Shown in pieces: positions 60,356 through 64,000 of a DNA stretch of 64,000 nt (its first letter is position 1; each line of letters opens with the position of its first letter). The translations under genes were made by a program, and so were the position numbers. The stretch covers positions 310,001 through 374,000 of the forward strand of contig JAHDVF020001258.1 of NCBI GenBank assembly GCA_022606425.2, given 5' to 3'. Under the pieces are notes generated by a model that saw only the letters and a program-made list of their open reading frames with translations, was not told the DNA's origin and searched no databases. The DNA comes from Lepidostoma basale. Its lineage: Eukaryota; Arthropoda; Insecta; Trichoptera; Lepidostomatidae.

Positions 60356-60775
60356 ATTTATATTCGCTAAAAAAGTCAAAAATATCATTTTTGTATGTAG
60401 AAAATATTATTTTATATTCTCTTACCTCATATTTACTATAAAAAATAAAGCCTGGCGTGCGACAAACTATTAATTCTATTGTGCAATTTCATTTTTTCTC
60501 ATATTTTTGGGGGGAAAACTCCATCTTTTTGAATAATTTTGTAGATGGTAGAACGAACTCGAGAGGTCAGTCGAAATAATAAGAAAAACTTGTAGATGAT
60601 TGCGTCGTCCACGTGTTCTCCCTGTAATTGTCATCGATGATTTTTTTTTAATTTCTATTTTGGGATTTCGGCGCAACACATCTTCCAGATTTTTCCTGAC
60701 AATGTCTACCTTTTCTCCTGGCTACGTCAATGATTGTTTTTTATAGTTACTGAACAATTTTTAAAACATGAGGCA
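60356..60775. other. Nothing recognised
   Basis: The minus frame 60476-60679 (KIEIKKKSSMTITGRTRGRR, NHLQVFLIISTDLSS) could be transposase debris, but no motif is decisive. Confidence 0.3.
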
Positions 60776-60779
60776 CCTA

Positions 60780-61165
60780 TCAGTCCTACCTACAGTCACA
60801 CACACTTTTTTCACGAAGTTTATTGTTTACTTTTTGCTTGTCAATTATTTCTTCGTACGGATTTGTACGATGACCCAGCACCCCCTTATAACGAGGACCG
60901 TGAGAGCCGGTCGCCTAGCATGGATTGGGCACGTATGCCGAGCCGAAGAGACCAGAGCAATCAAGACCATGTACGCGTCTAGACCGACTGGATTAAGACC
61001 TCTAGGAAGGCCTAGACAGCGCCTAATGGACAACGTTCTGGCTGATCTGGCTAGGTTGGGCGAATCGGACTGCTGTGAGCAAAAGGTGCAGGATCGAGGA
61101 GCTTGGCGTAAAATCATCAAGGAGGCTACAACTCTTCAAGAGTTGTATGGCCATACGAAGTGAGT
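60780..61165 (+). mobile_element. RTE-type LINE tail, intact frame (family R-j)
   Basis: The frame reads RAGRLAWIGHVCRAEETRAI, KTMYASRPTGLRPLGRPRQR, LMDNVLADLARLGESDCCEQ and KVQDRGAWRKIIKEATTLQE, then a stop after ELYGHTK. GHVCRxEExRAxK...GxRPxGRPRxRxxDNV..DL...VQDRxxWRxxxxEAxT is highly characteristic of LINE ORF C-termini. It has no frameshift over ~95 codons. Confidence 0.9.
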
Positions 61166-61394
61166 AATCATTTCTTCATTTAAGTTTGAGAAAGAGACTA
61201 AATACAATATGGACTAAGTAAAATTTTATATTTTATTGTTATCATCCCAAAAACCCTGAAATATTCTTAAATCTATAGATTTCAAAACATAAAATAACGA
61301 ACATCTTTTTTAAATTTAAGCACAAGAAAAAATATGCTTTTTTTGTCAATTCCGAGTCTTAATGATCATAATAGTGAAAGGATTGTTTTCGTTT

Positions 61395-61735
61395 GACGTA
61401 TGGAACGCATGGATAAAGAAATGGGACATAGGACATAGGACATAGAGGATTCCCACCGCTTACCCGAAGCTTTTATTAGCGAATGGCTCCTTTCGTCGGC
61501 CTTTCTCATACAATCCCTAGGCCCGTTCCTAACGTCCTTAAAAATCCCGCTTGACCCGTTTTTAACGTCTCGCGTGGATAAAAAAATACGTTAACGATGT
61601 GACTAGAGTACGGGGTCGAGGAAGACTGTGGAAAACAAAGTATGACTAAATTAATTCGAATATACCTTTAGTTTTATGATAGAGAAGTGTGACGATCCAT
61701 TCTCCCTGCCTACTGTTCTAGAGAAACTTCGAAAT
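61395..61735 (+). mobile_element. RTE-like LINE interrupted by a dispersed repeat
   Basis: TGACGTATGGAACGCATGGA, TAAAGAAATG, interruption 61424-61575, then GGATAAAAAAATACGTTAAC, GATGTGACTAGAGTACGGGG, TCGAGGAAGACTGTGGAAAA, AGAAGTGTGACGATCCATTC. Confidence 0.8.
61424..61575 (-). repeat. Dispersed repeat inserted in LINE
   Basis: GACATAGGACATAGGACATA, GAGGATTCCCACCGCTTACC, CGAAGCTTTTATTAGCGAAT, GGCTCCTTTCGTCGGCC. It is inverse to 1611-1778, and the interruption of a LINE frame shows that it was mobile. A short triplication GACATAG lies at its left edge. Confidence 0.65.
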
Positions 61736-61739
61736 GAAT

Positions 61740-62528
61740 AAAAAAAAAATCTGGTATATTTCCGTTTAGTAAAAAGCGAAAAGAATGGATTGTTTTATAC
61801 GACTTAATTCTTTCATATTTTACTACTCCAAAGAGATTTTTTTTAATTACTGTTTGATACACTTAAAGATACTGTGGAAATCCATAATAATATATTTTGT
61901 ATGCATTTAAATACTTCTTTTTCCAATTTCTTCAACTGATTTTCAAACAATAATATTAAAAGATTGTCAAGATAAAAGATTTTTATCATCATATTGAAAA
62001 TTGTGGCAAACGAATACAATACCGAATAAGTAATTTATTTTTCTTAAAAATTAAATGAAAATAACACTACTTATTAATACTACATTTATAAATCAAAACC
62101 ATATTTTTTTCTTTAATAAAAATGTGAAACAGCTAGTAATCAAATTATTGCGTAGATTTTTACGATGAGTAGCAAATTTTCTTTTGGGGTATTGGATTAT
62201 GGTAATATATATTTATATTGTTATTATAACACAGCGAATATGGAAACAGCAACGACCTCCGATACGTCGGTCGAGAAAGACGAGTTATACAAAAAATCTC
62301 ATTTTAATTTATTTAATAAAGTTATAAAAGATTACATAAATATTTTACAACTTATAATTTAACCTTAGTTAAACAATTAATTAACAATATAAAAAACGCA
62401 AATTAGAATAACAAAAATATGAAATATTAATATTTACAACATATTTAAAACGTATTCGACGAAAGATCGTGAGAGAACCGGCATCTCTTACCTCATTAGG
62501 TAATTCATTATATAATATAACTTAAGCC
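61740..62528. other. Nothing recognised
   Basis: AT-rich. Frame 62165-62362 (plus) has GNIYLYCYYNTANMETATTS and VEKDELYKKSHFNLFNKVIK; no family recognised. Confidence 0.35.
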
Positions 62529-62529
62529 T

Positions 62530-62600
62530 ACTGTGTTATGCCTTGAACATTTTGCTGTTTGTAATGTCTTTTGAGTTAATAAACTCTTGAGTTAAGTCCT
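62530..62600 (+). mobile_element. Jockey-like 3' scrap
   Basis: TGCCTTGAACATTTTGCTGT, TTGTAATGTCTTTTGAGTTA, ATAAACTC. Confidence 0.65.
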
Positions 62601-62779
62601 CTATAGAAAACACCGTTCTCTGTACTTTCATGTCTGGGTCTCCGGAGCCGAATATATCACGACCTCTCATTAAATAGCCATGTATTTCATTACTATTATA
62701 TGTATACTGCATCTCGTCAAATAACCATGTATTTCATAACTATTATATATACATACTAGCGCAATCTCTTGACCCAGAT

Positions 62780-63297
62780 GTAGAGATAAAATGCAGAATT
62801 GAGGCAGCAAGAGTTACGTTTAATAAAATGAAACTTCGCCAGAGAATGATCAAATGCTATGTGTGGTCTTTTTTATTGTACGGATTTGAAACGTGGACCA
62901 TGAAAGTTAACTCAATGAACGGACTGGAAGCATTTGAAATGTGGATCAATCGCCGAATGCTCAGAGTTCCCTGGACAGACATGGTTACCAGTAGTGAAGT
63001 CCTGAGGCGAGCTAGAGTTGACAGTGAACCGTTATCAACTATCAAGGTTCGAAAGATCTCACATCTGGGTCTTATACTGCGTGGGGAAAAGTACCACCTT
63101 CTCCAACTGATATTGGAAGGGAAAATTGAGAGACGCCGAGGGCCCGGTAGGAGACAAATGTCCTGGCTGCGAAACGTGAGGGAGTGGACCGGCATCCGAA
63201 GTGTGGAGGAGCTATTCCGAGCGGCGCAGGACAGGGACAGGTTCGCCGAGGTGATCGCCAACGTTGGGGGGACCCGACAGGGCACTTGAAGAAAAAG
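62780..63297 (+). mobile_element. RTE-type LINE C-terminal region, open (family R-h)
   Basis: The uninterrupted frame 62828-63289 contains MKLRQRMIKCYVWSFLLYGF, ETWTMKVNSMNGLEAFEMWI, NRRMLRVPWTDMVTSSEVLR, LGLILRGEKYHLLQLILEGK, IERRRGPGRRQMSWLRNVRE, WTGIRSVEELFRAAQDRDRF, AEVIANVGGTRQGT. These are the YGxETW, FEMWxxRRMLRxxWxDxxxxxEVL, GHxxR-equivalent and GPGRRxxSWLxNxR signatures of LINE C-termini often annotated in insects as craniofacial-development-protein-2-like. Codon frame 62760-62830 just upstream continues with LRCRIEAARVTFNKM. The copy looks recent. Confidence 0.92.
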
Positions 63298-63404
63298 AGA
63301 TATATGCTACATTTCTAGTTAAGTATGGTTTACCGGCACCATATTACTTTTAATTTTATATACAAATATTTTTTTGCATTTGAATATTTCAATAAAGTCA
63401 GCAA

Positions 63405-63625
63405 TAAGTTTTTAATTGTATCTCAATAGAGACGAAGACGCAAACTGGAAACCGAATATGGATGATCAAGGTGTTTACAGGACTTATGACCTGTCATTGG
63501 TTGGGTTAAGCGCACGCTTTATGTAATTACAACATTCCCCATTCCACCATTGTTATTATGATCATGCATGATACATTTTTGGAAGTTGTATATATACTCC
63601 AAATCCATACCTATCTTCACGTGTC
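63405..63625. mobile_element. Foldback DNA element, left arm only
   Basis: TTTTTAATTGTATCTCAATA, GAGACGAAGACGCAAACTGG, AAACCGAATATGGATGATCA, GGACTTATGACCTGTCATTG, GTTGGGTTAAGCGCACGC. Confidence 0.78.
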
Positions 63626-64000
63626 AGTTCCAGTCAACCATCTATGTAGATTTGATTGTACTAATTATTTTTTTAAGATTAATCTACACAATCCACCCAC
63701 TAACAATCAGCAATAAGTATTTGTTTCATCAAAAATGTAATATTTGGATCTATTATATTATTATCTTTATGGAGACAAATATTTTGTATAATAATTAATT
63801 TGAAATATTGAAATTTGTTGTTTTCCAATTCCACAACTTGTTGTTGAGAGGCAATATTTACTAGTCATGTTATAGAGAATTTCGAGCAAGGAAATACAAG
63901 GCGTTTCCCCTACAAGGCCCTGCCCAGAGGCAACGGCTATTAATTTTGGTTTAGGTCCATACGCACAATATGATAAATAGGTATAATGCTGGGCATTGTT
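63626..64000. other. Nothing recognised
   Basis: AT-rich to 63850; 63900-63960 (CGTTTCCCCTACAAGGCCCT, GCCCAGAGGCAACGGCTATT) is unassigned. No SCYL2 N-terminal exon was seen. Confidence 0.4.

Noticed and set aside
62857..63285. 142-codon minus-strand ORF
   Set aside because: Antisense of the intact LINE C-terminal frame 62828-63289.

Overview
The window reads as nuclear DNA of an insect or other arthropod; Lepidoptera is possible, but the order cannot be fixed from this sequence alone. It is AT-rich, gene-poor and packed with decayed transposable elements. Nothing looks bacterial, organellar or viral: there are no operons, no dense coding and no rRNA.

One host gene spans most of the window on the minus strand. 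Six exons with canonical GT-AG borders and matching phases (52901-53046, 35225-35355, 32283-32400, 4551-4696, 3225-3378 and 159-408, in transcript order) encode 315 consecutive residues of a SCYL2-like (SCY1-like 2) pseudokinase. They cover the end of the kinase-like domain (APE and SDMxSLG motifs, subdomain XI) followed by HEAT-type helices. The N-terminal exons lie beyond 64 kb or were not recognised, and the C-terminal exons lie before position 1. The introns are about 17.5, 2.8, 27.6, 1.2 and 2.8 kb, and almost everything else in the window sits inside them or upstream of exon 52901-53046.

The repeats fall into recognisable groups. (1) An RTE-like LINE with a (GTTA)n, (GTT)n or (GTTT)n 3' tail dominates, with more than 20 5'-truncated copies on both strands. 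(2) A short element of up to about 600 bp joins the 5' end of that LINE directly to its last ~80 bp, always at the same junction, so it looks like an internally deleted LINE that amplified as a SINE. (3) Several other RTE-type LINE families survive as C-terminal tails. (4) There are jockey-like non-LTR copies. (5) Penelope-like element (PLE) pieces include a GIY-YIG endonuclease remnant, joined to palindromic repeats that carry hammerhead-ribozyme-like cores. (6) DNA transposons include a mariner with perfect 31-bp terminal inverted repeats (TIRs) at 10250-11531, a hAT MITE with a perfect 8-bp target duplication, a TTAA-flanked MITE, a 237-bp MITE beside a splice donor and long-TIR foldback elements. 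(7) A decayed Helitron spans about 48650-51048. (8) There are tRNA-derived SINEs. (9) There are three minisatellite arrays with 24-, ~53- and ~68-bp units.

Nesting is common, for example LINE plus PLE inside the Helitron, hAT inside LINE, jockey inside LINE, and LINE inside tandem repeats, so relative insertion ages can be read directly. The most interesting signal is the recurrence, in several unrelated-looking repeats, of one layout: a CTGANGA-like box, a stem-loop, GAAAC, 2-4 nt, then GTC. This is the hammerhead core order, and one such family abuts a PLE endonuclease remnant.
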